From positions 1 through 64,000 of the forward strand of contig CAWDBD010000009.1 of the NCBI GenBank assembly GCA_963800395.1: a stretch of 64,000 bases of DNA, given 5' to 3'. The notes below the pieces were generated by a model that was not told the DNA's origin, did no database searches, and saw only the letters and a list, made by a program, of their open reading frames with translations. Position numbers and translations under genes: made by a program. This stretch comes from DASSBG01 sp963800395. Its GTDB lineage: Bacteria > Pseudomonadota > Gammaproteobacteria > Xanthomonadales > Rhodanobacteraceae. This document shows positions 63,403-64,000 of the stretch, piece after piece (position 1 is the stretch's first letter; every line of letters starts with the position of its first letter).

Positions 63403-64000
63403 ATGTTCAAGTTCTTTCGTGGCCTGTTTTCCAACGATCTGTCGATCGACCTGGGTACCGCCAACACCCTTATTTATGTCCGCGGTCAGGGTATTGTCCT
63501 GAACGAGCCCTCCGTGGTCGCCATTCGCCAGGATCGCGGACCCGGCGGGCCGCGGTCGGTTGCTGCGGTAGGCAGCGAAGCAAAGAAAATGCTTGGCCGC
63601 ACGCCGGGCAATATCGCCACGGTTCGGCCATTGAAGGACGGTGTCATCGCCGACTTCACCATGACCGAAGCCATGCTGCAGCATTTCATCAAGCAGGTGC
63701 ACAAGTCGCGCATGCTCAGACCAAGCCCGCGAGTGCTGGTGTGCGTTCCCTGCGGTTCCACCCAGGTCGAGCGCCGCGCGATCAAGGAATCGGCTGAAGG
63801 CGCCGGCGCCCGCGATGTGTTCATTATCGAGGAACCCATGGCTGCGGCCATCGGTGCGGGCATCCCGATTGGAGAAGCGCGCGGCTCCATGGTGCTGGAC
63901 ATCGGCGGCGGCACATCCGAAGTGGCTGTCATCTCGCTCAACGGCATCGTCTATTCGCAGTCGGTAAGGATTGGTGGCGACCGCTTCGACGAATCGATCA
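63403..64000 (+). CDS. mreB: Rod shape-determining protein MreB (partial, runs off the window)
   Basis: This actin-like protein directs lateral wall synthesis in rod-shaped cells. The first 199 residues are present: MFKFFRGLFSNDLSIDLGTANTLIYV (amphipathic N-terminal helix, then the phosphate-1 loop), VRPLKDGVIADF, CVPCGSTQVERRAIKESAEGAGA, IIEEPMAAAIGAG, and the phosphate-2 loop VLDIGGGTSEVAVISL. An internal RQDRGPGGPRSVAAVG loop is longer than in E. coli. The start at ATG 63403 matches the family. The 3' end lies beyond base 64000. Confidence 0.97.
   Translation, partial: MFKFFRGLFSNDLSIDLGTANTLIYVRGQGIVLNEPSVVAIRQDRGPGGPRSVAAVGSEAKKMLGRTPGNIATVRPLKDGVIADFTMTEAMLQHFIKQVHKSRMLRPSPRVLVCVPCGSTQVERRAIKESAEGAGARDVFIIEEPMAAAIGAGIPIGEARGSMVLDIGGGTSEVAVISLNGIVYSQSVRIGGDRFDESI

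Overview
The window is GC-rich chromosomal DNA from a gammaproteobacterium, most likely of the Xanthomonadales (Lysobacterales), in or near the Rhodanobacteraceae/Xanthomonadaceae. The evidence is the division and cell-wall (dcw) cluster without murD, a short H-NS-type protein of the Xanthomonas kind, the rsmI-lpoA-yraN-BON lipoprotein neighbourhood, the order lpxC-dciA-M23 peptidase-secA, and a PfkB kinase beside mreB. No phage, plasmid, transposase, CRISPR array or tRNA gene was recognised. RNase P RNA (rnpB) is the only well-supported stable RNA.

Layout: 0.2-6.5 kb holds an exported S9 peptidase and a very large unrecognised membrane protein split by a one-base frameshift. A gene-free stretch follows (6.5-7.2 kb), with a run of hairpins that show GGA in their loops on the minus strand. 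7.2-10.7 kb (minus) is an Mce/Mla-type lipid-transport operon: STAS-fused permease, ATPase, MCE protein, PqiC-like lipoprotein. 10.8-13.2 kb has a ThrE-type exporter, a 288-bp terminal-inverted-repeat element, an H-NS protein and a small membrane protein. 13.3-22.2 kb is housekeeping: proS, a DUF4124 protein, pssA, a probable holD, rimI, valS, sdaA and a glutaredoxin-like protein. 22.4-29.8 kb has a delta-60 repeat protein and a minus-strand block in which two P-loop GTPases flank YceI / cytochrome b561 / YceI. 29.8-37.4 kb has a hybrid sensor kinase and the dolP-yraN-lpoA / rsmI cluster, followed by rnpB.

38.5-55.6 kb is the dcw cluster: mraZ, rsmH, ftsL, ftsI, murE, murF, mraY, ftsW, murG, murC, ddl, ftsQ, ftsA, ftsZ, lpxC. 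The genes are tightly packed, mostly with overlapping stop and start codons, behind one clear promoter carrying MraZ boxes. Together they make the peptidoglycan precursor, export and crosslink it at the septum, and commit lipid A synthesis. 55.6-64 kb has dciA, an M23 peptidase, secA (one-base frameshift), two long palindromes, a MASE1-GGDEF diguanylate cyclase, a PfkB kinase and the start of mreB.

The most unusual feature is a set of short repeat elements. Heptamer arrays of exactly four GGGACTC-type units face each other as inverted arms and lie inside coding sequence: in the N-terminal regions of murG and ddl, and as a single arm inside valS. Two other heptamer families with the same facing-arm design lie at the rsmI/rnpB junction and upstream of secA. 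Separate palindromic elements sit downstream of secA and of the ThrE gene. The frameshifts in secA and in the large membrane protein gene are both single extra bases, which suggests sequence error rather than gene decay, since secA is essential.
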